DNA of 64,000 bases from Xylaria sp. FL1777 (Eukaryota; Ascomycota; Sordariomycetes; Xylariales; Xylariaceae). Positions 21,836 through 33,082 of this stretch are shown in pieces; position 1 is the first letter of the stretch; the number at the start of each line of letters is the position of its first letter. Location: positions 43,398-107,397 of the forward strand of contig MU400647.1 of NCBI GenBank assembly GCA_022578965.1, read 5' to 3'. The notes below the pieces were generated by a model. The model was given only the letters and a program-made list of their open reading frames with translations, ran no database searches and was not told the DNA's origin. Made by a program: the position numbers and the translations under genes.

Positions 21836-23763
21836 ATGGATTCATCTGTAGGGTAAGGATAAACCCCGCCTCAGCCCCGCCATGTCATCCCCAGTTTCGA
21901 AATACCTCGATCTTTGACTCTACGCGAACGATGCACGGCTCGACATAACGACGGTGCACTCAGATGACATGTCGATGAGGGTCGCTCTGCTAACTAGCCA
22001 TGCTGTAGTGCCGCGGAGCTAAAGGACAACACGGTTATCGTGGTCCTCGGTGCCTCCGGCGATCTTGCCAAGAAGAAAACTGTTAGTATTGCCTACCATC
22101 TCGGTTACATGAGAGTCTTTGATGCTGATTTCTTTGAACAGTTCCCCGCGCTCTTCGGCCTTGTGAGTCTTGTAGCTTGCGCAAAGCAAGGAAGATGACA
22201 GTATATAGCCAGCTAAGCTAATGTTCCTCGAGTACCGCAATCAATTCCTTCCCAAGGACATCAAGATCGTCGGATATGCGCGGACAAAGATGGACCATGA
22301 AGAATACCTGAAGCGGGTCAAGTCGTATATCAAGACGCCTACAAAGGATTTGGAGAAGCAGCTGGCCGACTTTTGCGAATTATGCACGTACGTGTCAGGA
22401 CAATACGACCAAGATGACTCCTTCCTCCAGCTCAACAAACACCTCGAGGAAATCGAGAAGGACCGGTCGGAGACTCATCGCTTGTTTTACATGGCCCTTC
22501 CTCCCAGCGTCTTCACAGTCGTCTCACAGCACCTTAAGCGGTGCTGCTACCCCCGCAACGGCATTGCTCGTGTGATTGTAAGTGAGCCTCCTTTCACCGA
22601 CTACCTGATTAAAAACGTGATTCTCATGGTTCACCTGGCACATTCTAGATTGAGAAGCCATTTGGTAAAGATTTGGCCAGCTCTCGTGAATTACATAAGG
22701 CCCTGGCGCCTGATTGGCAAGAAGATGAGCTTTATCGTATCGACCACTACCTAGGAAAGGAAATGGTCAAGAATATCCTTGTTCTCCGTTTTGGTAATGA
22801 GTTCTTTGGTGCTACTTGGAACAGACACCACATCGACAATGTTCAGATTACTTTCAAGGAACCTTTTGGCACAGAAGGGCGGGGTGGCTACTTCGATGAG
22901 TTTGGCATTATTCGTGACGTCATGCAAAACCATTTGCTTCAGGTCCTGACGTTGCTTGCTATGGAACGCCCTATTTCTTTCTCTTCCGAGGATATTCGTG
23001 ACGAGAAGGTTCGCGTACTTCGCGGCATCCCTGCTATTGAACCGAAGAACGTAATAATTGGTCAATACGGCAAATCTTTGGATGGAAGTAAGCCTTCTTA
23101 CAAGGAGGACGATACCGTTCCTAAGGACTCACGCTGCCCAACATTTTGTGCCCTCGTTGCTTATATCAAGAACGAAAGATGGGATGGCGTACCTTTTATC
23201 ATGAAAGCTGGCAAGGCGCTCAACGAGCAAAAGACAGAGATTCGGATTCAATTTAAGGACGTTACGAGCGGCATCTTTAAAGACATCCCCCGAAACGAGC
23301 TCGTCATGCGTATCCAGCCCAACGAGAGTGTTTACATCAAGATGAACTCCAAACTGCCAGGTTTGAGTATGCAGACAGTCGTTACAGAACTTGATCTGAC
23401 ATACCGGCGACGGTTCTCGGACTTAAAGATCCCCGAGGCTTATGAGTCGCTTATTCTGGATGCTCTGAAGGGCGACCACTCCAACTTTGTTCGAGATGAC
23501 GAGCTTGATGCCAGCTGGAGAATATTTACCCCTCTGCTGCACTACTTGGATGACAACAAGGAGATTGTTCCCATGGAGTACCCATACGGTGAGTGCTCAC
23601 GGATCAAGGCGTAGGGTGACAGGCGACTAATCATTCCTCTATCCTAGGATCTCGTGGACCGGCTGTGCTAGATGACTTCACGTCCTCGTACGGGTACAAA
23701 TTTAGCGATGCTGCAGGCTACCAATGGCCCACGACCTCGGCGGCACCGCCTAACAAGTTGTAA
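21836..23763 (+). CDS. ZWF1: Glucose-6-phosphate 1-dehydrogenase
   Basis: Cytosolic enzyme of the oxidative pentose phosphate pathway (EC 1.1.1.49). It oxidises glucose 6-phosphate to 6-phosphogluconolactone and makes NADPH. I read six exons: 21836-21852, 22009-22081, 22142-22162, 22233-22577, 22649-23588 and 23648-23763, totalling 503 residues. Exon 1 is just 17 nt and exon 3 is 21 nt (FPALFGL). Landmarks are the NADP-binding GASGDLAKKKT (residues 20-30), EKPFGKD (154-160) and the active-site signature RIDHYLGKE (182-190, containing the catalytic His). The C-terminus ends AAPPNKL. Length and order match other fungal enzymes (gsdA in Aspergillus). All phases fit, and donors and acceptors are canonical. 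Confidence 0.97.
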
Positions 23764-25431
23764 GTCGATGGCAGCGTCGTGTTGTTTGCAAAAGAATGTT
23801 AGACAGCCTCGTCTCGTTATTGCGGTTGGGTACTAATGCGTTGGAATACAGTTAAAAGGTCATGGTCGCATCGAGTATAGACATGGGCTTGGGTCGGTAA
23901 TCTAGCGCTAGGCGAAACGAAAACCCCCGACTCGGGCACTTCGCAGTTCAGTAAGACCGGCTAGAAGGGGTCCGTTCAAAGGTTACAGTTATGTTCGTGA
24001 TCGGTTGATGATGGATAACGTTTGACATGTACTTTGGCGCTCCGTGATGCTCTGTGATGCTGGTCAAGGATAGAAAAAGGAAACAGGTCTTGTCAACAAA
24101 TATCTACAAAACATTGATTTTGGAATTTGGTAAAAAGGAGAGAAAGCATACTCTGTCAGGAGGGTTGGAAGATGCTGTCCCGTGCCACTCCCCTATGACA
24201 ATTCCAATTCGTCAAGTTTTTACCTCATCAACAGAACCAACATAACCAACGTAACCAACATACACTCGGTAAGACATGTAGAGGTGCATCAGCATGAGTC
24301 AATCGGTTTCTTAATGTGGGGAGCGTTTTATTGGCTGACGCAATATGGCGGCACGCAAACACTTGCTGTGAAGACAGTGTGACTGTATAAGGATGTAGCA
24401 GCGTGCGGTGATCAACTTCGAATGCGATGAAAATGAGCCTGACGGAATGCCTTGGAATGCATGACAAGTGCAATATCAGGAGGAAAGAGTTAATTGTATG
24501 TAAGGCAACGGCAAACAGTAACGGCCAAAAGGAACTACAGACGCTAGTGGAGGTGAATACGGCGTATTCGGCAGTATGCCATTCCCAAATTGGCAATTGT
24601 AAGTTACTAAGTACCGAGCTCAAACTGTTATGCAGTAAGAACCTACCTACCATAATCTGGGCATACTAATACATACCTACGCATACTTAGGTAAGTATGT
24701 AAGTGTAGGCAGGCAATGAAAATTGGGGGTCTTGAAAGGGGGCCAGTTCAGTGCCGCCAAGACTTGAGAAGGGCGATGCAATAGGTATCAGCATCATCAT
24801 CATACCCATCATACCTATCATACCTATCATCGATATCATCGATACCAAGGCGGGTTCTGGGTAGGTGGTTTTTGCCTATGGTTGTCCGCCCGGGAGCCCG
24901 GACTCCTTCAAATCCCCGCTTCGCCGCAACCTTGAAGCCGCCAAGAGCGCAAGGTCCACGGGTCAGATTAGGATGATGCACTATGCCGTATTTCTCGTAA
25001 ACGCTCTGTCGCAAAATACTGTGTATGGACGAATGTTTGTTCAACATCTCCGTGGATTGAGTGTTCATCACGCCTCGCGGAGAGCATCGCACCTATTCAT
25101 TGGGGTCCTTTATTATTGATAATTATCTTGCTACTGTGCACGCCTCTTCTTCTTACTTGGCCTTTCTGTAACGCGCTTTTGTTTAAATACACTATCCATC
25201 CCCCTTTAGGCAGCCATCTTCAGGAGGCGTATGAGATTTGCGACGACACGAAACTGCCTCTATGTAGAATTCTAAACTGATTCTCTTTCTTTTATTCCTG
25301 TTTTTGATGCGTTGATTGGCTGTCCAACTTCACTCCTGGGCACTCGGCTAGTCGAGCCTCGTCGAGCGTACAAGCTTTCTAATAAGCTGAGCAAGGTCAC
25401 TGCAGAATTCGATTGATTCTACCAGCGCAGC
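23764..25431. other. Intergenic region G6PD / ABC transporter
   Basis: 1.7 kb. It holds the G6PD 3' flank and the presumed promoter of the ABC transporter. A CATACCTAT/CATCAT microsatellite-like stretch lies at about 24792-24845. Small frames on both strands have no recognisable domain. Confidence 0.5.
24792..24845. repeat. Degenerate CAT/CATACCTAT tandem repeat
   Basis: A short, imperfect tandem of CAT triplets passing into CATACCTAT units, ending in two ATCGATA copies. Confidence 0.65.
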
Positions 25432-28400
25432 ATGGGGGCGGCAGAGCCTCCTGAGTTGTCCAAGTCAGTCTCTGACGGGACGGTGGAACAGAAACCAGCT
25501 GTGTATGCCGTTGCTGGTGCGACCACCAAAGAAGAGGAGGCTGAACAAGATGCCAAGCTGCACCCTGAGAGAGAAGCTGGCATCGGGGACTACCTCGTTA
25601 GTGCTACGCAAATTTCCCAATCTCCAAGTGGTTGGTTACTGACTGTAGGACAGCGAGTCTTTGGATATGCTCGAGGATGGGACCTCCCCCTCTTTGCTCT
25701 CGCCGCAGTGGCAGCCGCGGGAGCAGGAGTCGTATGTTGCATTCCTGTGAGCCTACTACTCTTGGACAGCAGCTAATATGATGTATACAGAGTCTCCCGT
25801 TGGTTAATATAATATTTGGTGAGTAATATGTTCATCGAATTTTCTTCTGTATACATGCTGATCCGCGTTGTAGGCAGGCTTGTGAATCAGTTTAATGGTT
25901 ACTTTCTCGATCCACCGACACTATCTCGAAGCGAATTTCAAGCCTCCCTGAATAAAAATTCGTAGGTCTCCCTCCTTCAGTTAGCGAGATCTTGTGCTGA
26001 ACATCGTCCTAGGTTGTATTTATTTGTGATTTTCTTGGCCAGATTTACTCTAGCCTACCTCAACAAGGTATAAGACTCCCTCGTATATTTGCCGTGTAAT
26101 TCTACTTACACAGTCAGTTCGCATACCGCATGATAGGCATTCGAATGTCAGCTGCCATCAGACTCGATTACTTGCGTTGCCTCTTTGGTCAAACCATTCA
26201 TGTCCTTGATTCGATGCCCCCGGGTTCAGCAGCGGGAACCATAACAACAACCGCAAACACTTTGCAGTTGGGTATCTCCGAGAAGCTTGGTACTCTAATT
26301 GAGTATACGGCTACCATTATCGCTGCAACCATCATTGCCTACATATACAGCTGGTCCCAAGCTCTCGTCACCAGCTCTGTTCTTCTCTTCATTGTGTTGG
26401 TGCTGGGCATAGTGCTCCCATTCGTTCTCAAAGGTACCGGTCGGCTAACTAGGGCCGAAACTAAATCCTCTTCCATAGCCAGCGAAACTTTCTCGTCCAT
26501 TCGAATGGTTACTGCTTGTGGTGCCGAGGATCGAATGGCTAAACGCTTCGCTGTCTGGGTCGCTGCCGCTAAGAGACACGGACAGAAGACAGCACCATTG
26601 CTGGGCGTCCAGTTTGGTCTAATTTTCTTCTCCATCTTTGCTACATTTGGTCTTTCTTTCTGGTATGGCACCAAGTCCTACAGTGAGGGCCGCATCCACG
26701 ATGTCGGTACTGTTACGGTCGTGCTATTTTCCGTGTTTATGTTGGTTTTTTCTCTAGAACGAATCTCAACACCACTTATCGCTATTGGGAAAGCTACGGT
26801 GGCCGCGTGCGAATTCTTCGTCGTTATTGACGCCCCCCGGCCTGAGCTAGGACAGCTAAAAGACCCCGATGTGTCCGCAACCAACGATATTGTCTTCAAG
26901 GATGTTGACTTTGCCTATCCTAGTCGACCACATGTCAAGGTCTTAGATCAACTCAATCTCACCATTGAAGCAGGGAAGCTTACAGCCATTGTTGGCCCGT
27001 CGGGTTCAGGAAAGAGCACAATTGTCGGATTGGTTGAGCGCTGGTATACCCTCCATGACCAACACATCATTGCCAAAGCAATTGATAAACAAAAGAAAAA
27101 GAAAGAAGAAAAGAAGAAGAACAAGAAAAAGAAGACTAATTCGGACGACACGGATGAGACGGATGACGAGCAGCCGTCTAGCGAGCCGGAAACTACGGGC
27201 CCTATTATCGAGCTGAAGGGTTCTATATCGACTGGCGAATATGAACTCGACAAAATTCAATTGAAGTGGTGGCGCTCTCAAATAGGTCTTGTGCAACAAG
27301 AACCTTTTCTCTTCCACGATACCGTCTACAACAACGTCGCTTATGGACTGATAGGCTCAAGTATGCAAAATGAGACGGAAGAGCGTAAGAAAGAACTGGT
27401 TAGGGAGGCTTGCAAAGAAGCATTTGCAGATGAGTTCATCGATCGACTTCCGGATGGTTACAATACCATGGTTGGCGATAACGGTATGAAACTATCAGGA
27501 GGTCAACGCCAGCGGATCTGCATTGCTCGAGCCATTATCAAGCGGCCCAAAATCCTTATACTCGACGAGGCAACATCGGCAATCGATGTCCGAGGAGAGC
27601 GCATAGTTCAGGCTGCACTAGATCGCGTCTCGCAAGGTCGAACCACCATCACTATCGCGCATCGTCTATCGACAATCAAGAAGGCTGATACTATTGTTGT
27701 GCTGAAGAAGGGCAAGGTCGTCGAGAAGGGAAATCACGAATCCCTCCTCCAGAACGACAAAGGCGTCTACTATGGACTGGTCCACGCACAGCAGCTGTCG
27801 CTTGGTGAACCCACTGATGCTAGTGACTCTGAAGAACCAGAAGAGGAAGATATTGCGGCCATTCTCACTCGAGAGAAAAGCGCAGCTATATCAGATACTG
27901 GAGATGAGGCACAGCCGGAAGGCTGGAAGAATCGAGGCTTGTTTGGCAGTTTCGGTAAGCTGTTATATGAACAGCGCAGCCGTTTCCCCGCCTATGTTGT
28001 TATTATTATTGCAGCTGCGGCTGCAGGCTGTGAGTCTTCGGTCCCCATTGTCATGTTTGAAGTTCAACTGCCTAACAATCTTCAGCCAATGCACCCCTAC
28101 AAGCGTGGTTATTCGCAAAAGTCATTAACGTCTTCTACTACGCCACTGACTTGGCTTTGTTCACTTCAATGTAAGTATCTCTTCAACATTCACTTGGGCT
28201 ATTTTGGTAGTTACCCAGCACCTCTTCTATTGTTTTGACCACTTTAGGGTGGTTTTTCGCTATGAGCATAAGCATTGTTGGCGACACTGTATTCCGAACC
28301 ACATATCTCTTTCCTTGCGCCTCCCGTACGCTCTACTGACTATTCTACTAGGGCTAACTTCTGGTCTTTGATCTGGGTTATCCTGGGTATCGGCGTAGGC

Positions 28401-30048
28401 ATCTCTTACTTCGTCCTCACCTTTGTGGCTACACATCTCGCCTATGTAAGTACATCTCATATTAATATGTGTACTCGAGCTTACAAGATCCTCAGCATGT
28501 ATCTTCAACCTACCGCCAGCAATACTTTGAGGGCATATTGTACCAAAAGACTTCTTTCTATGACAAAGAAGAGAACTCGTCCGGGACTCTCACTGCTAGG
28601 GTCGGCGGTGATCCAAAACAACTGGAAGAGCTGCTCGGAATAAATATGGCACTAGTGTACACATCGTACGTAGTTGTCCATTCCTTGATACACAATTTTT
28701 CCAGCCGCACTGACAGCATATATACAGATTCTTTACTCTGATTGGCGCTCTTGCTATTGCTTATGCCTTTGGGTGGAAGCTTGCCCTGGTGGCCACAACC
28801 GTTACAGCACCAATCGGTCTCGTTGCAGGGTATTTTCGCTTTAGATACGAACTTGAGTTTGAAAAGATGAACAACGCCGTATTCGCTGAATCTTCGCAAT
28901 TTGCTGCCGAAGCAATCGGAGCTTTTCGGACTGTTTCATCTCTCACCCTTGAAGACACCATTACTAATCGCTATGAGGCCCTATTAACTGGCCACGTGAG
29001 TCAGGCTTTCCGAAAGGCAACATGGAGAACCCTGATTTTCGCCTTCTCCGACAGCGTGAGTCTTGCGGTTCAGTCCTTGATCTTTTATTACGGTGGTACT
29101 TTGCTAGCTTCTCGCGAGTATGGCATCGTAAACTTCTTCGTTTGTTATATCGCAGTGATTCAAGGAGCCGAGGGAGCTGGCCAGGGATTCAGTTTTGGAC
29201 CCAATGCTGCGCAAGCTATGGCCGCAGCTAACCGCATCTTGAGCATCCGTGAATCCCGCAACAGAGACATTAGCTCTAAGACGGAACACATTCCCGACAC
29301 CGATGGTGGCGTCAAAATCGAGCTTAAGGACATCCACTTCAGGTATCCCACACGGAATGTGTCGATCTTTAAGGGGATCAACATTACTATCGAAAAGGGG
29401 CAGTTTGCGGCACTTGTGGGCGCCTCTGGTTGCGGAAAAACGAGCATCATTTCTCTGTTAGAGCGCTTTTACGAGGTGAATCGTGGCCAGATTCTCGCTA
29501 ATGGAACCGACATTTCGTCGGTCGATGTTTACGAATACCGCAAGAAGCTGTCGCTCGTAGCGCAAGAACCAACGCTGTTCCAAGGGACATTACGCGAAAA
29601 TATCCTCCTTGGTGTCGATCCAGATTCAATTTCGGAAGAGCAGTTACATGCCGTGTGTCGCGATGCCAGTATCCACGAGTTCATCGTGTCGCTACCTGAA
29701 GGTTACAATACCGAGATTGGCAGTCGTGGTGTATCCCTGTCTGGTGGTCAGAAGCAGCGTGTCGCCATTGCGCGTGCGCTTATTCGGCATCCAAGCATCT
29801 TGCTACTCGACGAGGCGACAAGCTCTCTCGACTCAGAGAGCGAAAAACTAGTGCAAGCAGCATTCGAGCGCGCTGCAAATGGCCGGACTATGGTTGTCGT
29901 CGCCCATCGTCTTGCCACCGTGCAGAACGCGGATGTCATCTTCGTCCTTGGCGAGGGCAAAGTCCTTGAGCAAGGCTCACATAACGAGCTCTTGAAGAAG
30001 AAGGGCGTCTACTGGAATATGTGCCAGAGCCAAGCTCTCGACAGGTAA
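25432..30048 (+). CDS. ABCB-type full-size ABC exporter (MDR/Ste6-like)
   Basis: Membrane ATP-driven exporter with the TMD-NBD-TMD-NBD layout of the ABCB (MDR, P-glycoprotein, Ste6) family. Nine exons: 25432-25731, 25791-25818, 25874-25961, 26013-26067, 26118-28029, 28086-28170, 28352-28445, 28496-28665 and 28728-30048, making 1350 residues with all phases matching. NBD1: Walker A GPSGSGKST (450-458), Q-loop VQQEPFLF (about 548), signature LSGGQRQR (about 618), Walker B ILILDEATSAID (about 636). NBD2: GASGCGKTS (about 1142), QEPTLF, LSGGQKQR (about 1249), LLLDEATSSLD (about 1269) and VVVAHRLAT. Between Walker A and the Q-loop of NBD1 sits an unusual Lys/Glu-rich insertion (residues about 481-520). 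The cytosolic N-terminus has no signal peptide. The substrate cannot be read from sequence; drugs, lipids or a peptide pheromone are all possible. Intron 6 (181 bp) could hide an alternative exon. Confidence 0.92.
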
Positions 30049-30805
30049 CATACCCTTCAGGGTGACAATAATACGGGACGATCCCAAACCCGTCTCGCTG
30101 AAATAGAGCACTGGGAGTCCGAGCAGTCTCCTACTTAAATTCAAGTGAGAGAGTCAGCATTCAAGACGACCTGCTCTGATTTCTAAACTTCCTTGCATAT
30201 ATATATATATATATTATCGAATTTTCAATTGGTCATACATTTATGAGGGTCTCCGCCACTCTTTCAGAGAAGTAAAAAAAAACAGCAACTGGGTATTAAT
30301 AGACATTTTCGAGCTTGGAAACCGGTTTCTCAGCTAGATTTCTTCATGCTTGTGGCAACATCGCTACTACAATTTTTACATATAACATAGGTATTAGCTG
30401 TGTAACATAATAAAAAGTTATATCAGGCGCTCCTCCGGATCGTACGAAGATAGTTGTTGATTCGTAACCCCGGTCATGCCGTTCCACTATCCTCCCACTT
30501 CGGAGCTTCCAATGCCTAGGCCGGAGATATGCAAGTTAAAACAGCATTCCGATTCCACCAATGACAAGAGCTAATACGATTCATGTTTCGACAAAAACTC
30601 CGTGTTGCTGTCTGCTTTAGAGTAGTCCATCCTAGATGGACACCTAAGCTATGACCTATGCTTTGGGTTATATAGTATGGATTTACGAAAGAAGCGCATT
30701 CATCTAATGCTCGGCAGCTCCTTGGATCAGCAGCCTTCTACCGTCTCTCCCTCCTTCAGCTCCGGACAATAGATAGTGATTGAGCAAAGCGTCAAGGACT
30801 CTACG
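30049..30805. other. Intergenic region ABC transporter / esterase
   Basis: About 760 bp with an (AT)n run at 30197-30214. It is the 3' flank of the transporter and the promoter side of the esterase. A TATATAG motif at about 30669 lies some 135 bp before the esterase ATG. Confidence 0.5.
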
Positions 30806-31877
30806 ATGCCGTCTCTCCGGACTCATCTCCTGCGTCTTGCGGGAGCTTCTCTCTCCCTTGCTCCGGCACAAGCAGCGGCTGCTAAATACATGGTGGTTTT
30901 GTAAGTCTGGCTTGAGAAGGTAAAAAAACATATACATAAGCAAAACGAAAAGCCACCAATAGACACACAACCTTTCCTCTTCTCTCTAAAGTCTCTTATA
31001 TATACTTACATATCAGTGTAGCGGGGACTCCTACTCCACCACCAACTCGTGGGTGGGCAGCACAGCGCCGTCGGCTTCCAACCCGATAGGAAACCCGACC
31101 TTCCCAGGACAGACGACGTCTGGGGGGCTTAACTGGGTGGGACAGGCCATCGCAAAACAGAACACCACGGTCGTGTTCGCCTACGATCTGGCGGTCACAG
31201 GCGCGACGACAGACAAGGAGATCGTGGACACGTACGCGCAGTACAACTTCGACGACCAGGTCGAGACGCTGTTCAGCACTTATCTCACCGGCAGCGCGGC
31301 GCCATGGAAGAGTGCCGCAGATGTGCTGGTCGCCGTCTGGTGCGGCATTAACGACGTAGGGGAGCCCTTCTGGGACGGGATCTCAGCGCCCATCGACACG
31401 ATTCTAGACCGGTATTTCGGGCTTCTCGACACGCTTTATGCGGACGGGTTGAAGAACTACGTCCTATTCACCATTCCACGTAGGTTTCGTTCCCCAACAC
31501 ACTTATTATTTCGAGAATGTCTCTCCTAGATAATACTCACGCACCCTCTCGTAGCATTTGATCGCGCGCCTGCTATTATATACCAGGACGCGGCCAGAGT
31601 GGCGTCTCTACACTCCGACATTCAGACGTACAACGCGGCGCTCGCGACGCGTCTGGCTGCGTTTAAATCGGCGCATGGCGATGTCACGGCCCAGTTGTTC
31701 GATACTACGGCCACTTTCGAGACTGTGCTCAATAACCCTACGGCCTATGGCGCTCCGGACGCCACCTGTGTCAGTAGCGATGGGACGAGCTGTATCTGGG
31801 CTGATACGTACCATCCCGGCCTTGTCATACACGAGCTCCTCGCCGAAGCGCTTGTTAAGGCGGTGGATTTTTTCTAG
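30806..31877 (+). CDS. Secreted GDSL/SGNH esterase, CE16-like
   Basis: Probable secreted carbohydrate acetylesterase of the SGNH superfamily, resembling CAZy family CE16. Three exons, 30806-30900, 31022-31479 and 31555-31877, give 291 residues. The acceptor at TGTAG (31021) is chosen over an upstream CAG because it gives VVFGDSYS, the block I motif, in frame. A signal peptide is evident (residues 1 to about 25, with a LRLAGASLSLAPAQAAA core). Catalytic residues visible: Ser in GDSYS (33-37), Asn in GIND (140-143), and the Asp/His pair in DTYHPG (Asp268, His271). The family removes acetyl groups from plant hemicellulose oligomers. Activity on a specific sugar is not deducible. It is short for CE16 but complete. 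Confidence 0.88.
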
Positions 31878-33082
31878 TCTGGGGATCATGAGGGCGGGAG
31901 AATCTCATCGAGTTGGAGTCCTCTCTCTGCCTAGTTTCTGTGTACTTCGAGTATATTACCTTGAATAAATTATATATATACCTGTGGCAAGGTTTGCGGA
32001 ACTTGTTCCTTTATTTTCTTCAAGTGGTCTCTGCCACTTTAAAGTTCTAGTGATTAGACCTAATCCCCTACTGCTGAAGGAGAAAAACACAAACAAAAAG
32101 AGGTATTAGAAAGGATCTAAAAAAGGTGATAATACCTAATTAACGGAGTACTTACCTAGGTAGTGATACCTGCTTAGGTATCTAATGTGTGACCTACATC
32201 ACACTTTGAGACTCCAATAGACTTCCTAAGTGTAGAGTTAAAGATACACATGAAACTTTTCACTTTCTTTAACTCTTCAAAATAAGCCTGTGATCCGGTT
32301 GACCGCTATATTGATCTCTTAGTGTTTTTCCACCATTACGACTTGTAGCTTTGGTGAATATATCATTGAGTTTGCACTAATGCCTGTCTGACAAGAGACA
32401 CTTCTATTATAGGCTTAGCGCCATATATAGCGCCCCCCAGGTAGAGTCTTTATTTAACGTCATGTAGTGCTATCGTAGCACCATCGAGGCACGATTTAGG
32501 ATGCCGATAACACCGATAAGACCCATTTAGCGCCCCAAGACAGCCAACCTTATGCTCGGAACGAAGAATGACGGCACCTCCCTCACAACTGTCTGACTTG
32601 CCAGGCAAGTGGAGTGCAGCAACGTTAGATAAGCCAACGTCAACTTCTCTTCTCCCATCACCTCTCCTTTCCCTTCGACGGGTTTGCACCCGATTTCTTG
32701 AGATTTGAATAAGCCAGCATATTTTTTCCAAGCTCCTTGGAGTTTATTAAAGTAAGCACAAAGTTTCTATCTTATCGCGCCGGGTTATGTCCTCTGTTTC
32801 TAGCTGTCAGCAAGCTTGCAATGTCCCCCCATCTACCCATCTTGGATGCCTGCCTGTCTGTCTGTGCGATGAGATGAGCTCGGCGCGGCTAACCGACCTA
32901 CGGCTTCTCTAGTGCAAATACAAGCACGAGCATAGATACTACGAATAGTCTAAACTACAATCCTCGATCCCTTCTCCCGCGCGACCGAGTGTTGTTGTTG
33001 TTGTTGACCCAAGCCTGTCACACGACCTGCTCTCCGATGACCGGTGTCGCGATCCTCAAAACCGTTCGGTCCATGTTGCGGC
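31878..33082. other. Intergenic region esterase / FYVE-RING gene
   Basis: 1.2 kb. It includes a TACCTAGGTA cluster around 32153-32185, a GCGCCATATATAGCGCC inverted sequence near 32418-32434, and a (GTT)5 run at about 32991-33006 shortly before the next start codon. No supported gene. Confidence 0.5.

Noticed and set aside
28252..28351. Extra exon in the ABC transporter beginning GGTGGTTTTTCGC
   Set aside because: Direct splicing from 28170 to 28352 restores a typical membrane segment in phase. The alternative reads through a non-hydrophobic, His/Cys-rich sequence.
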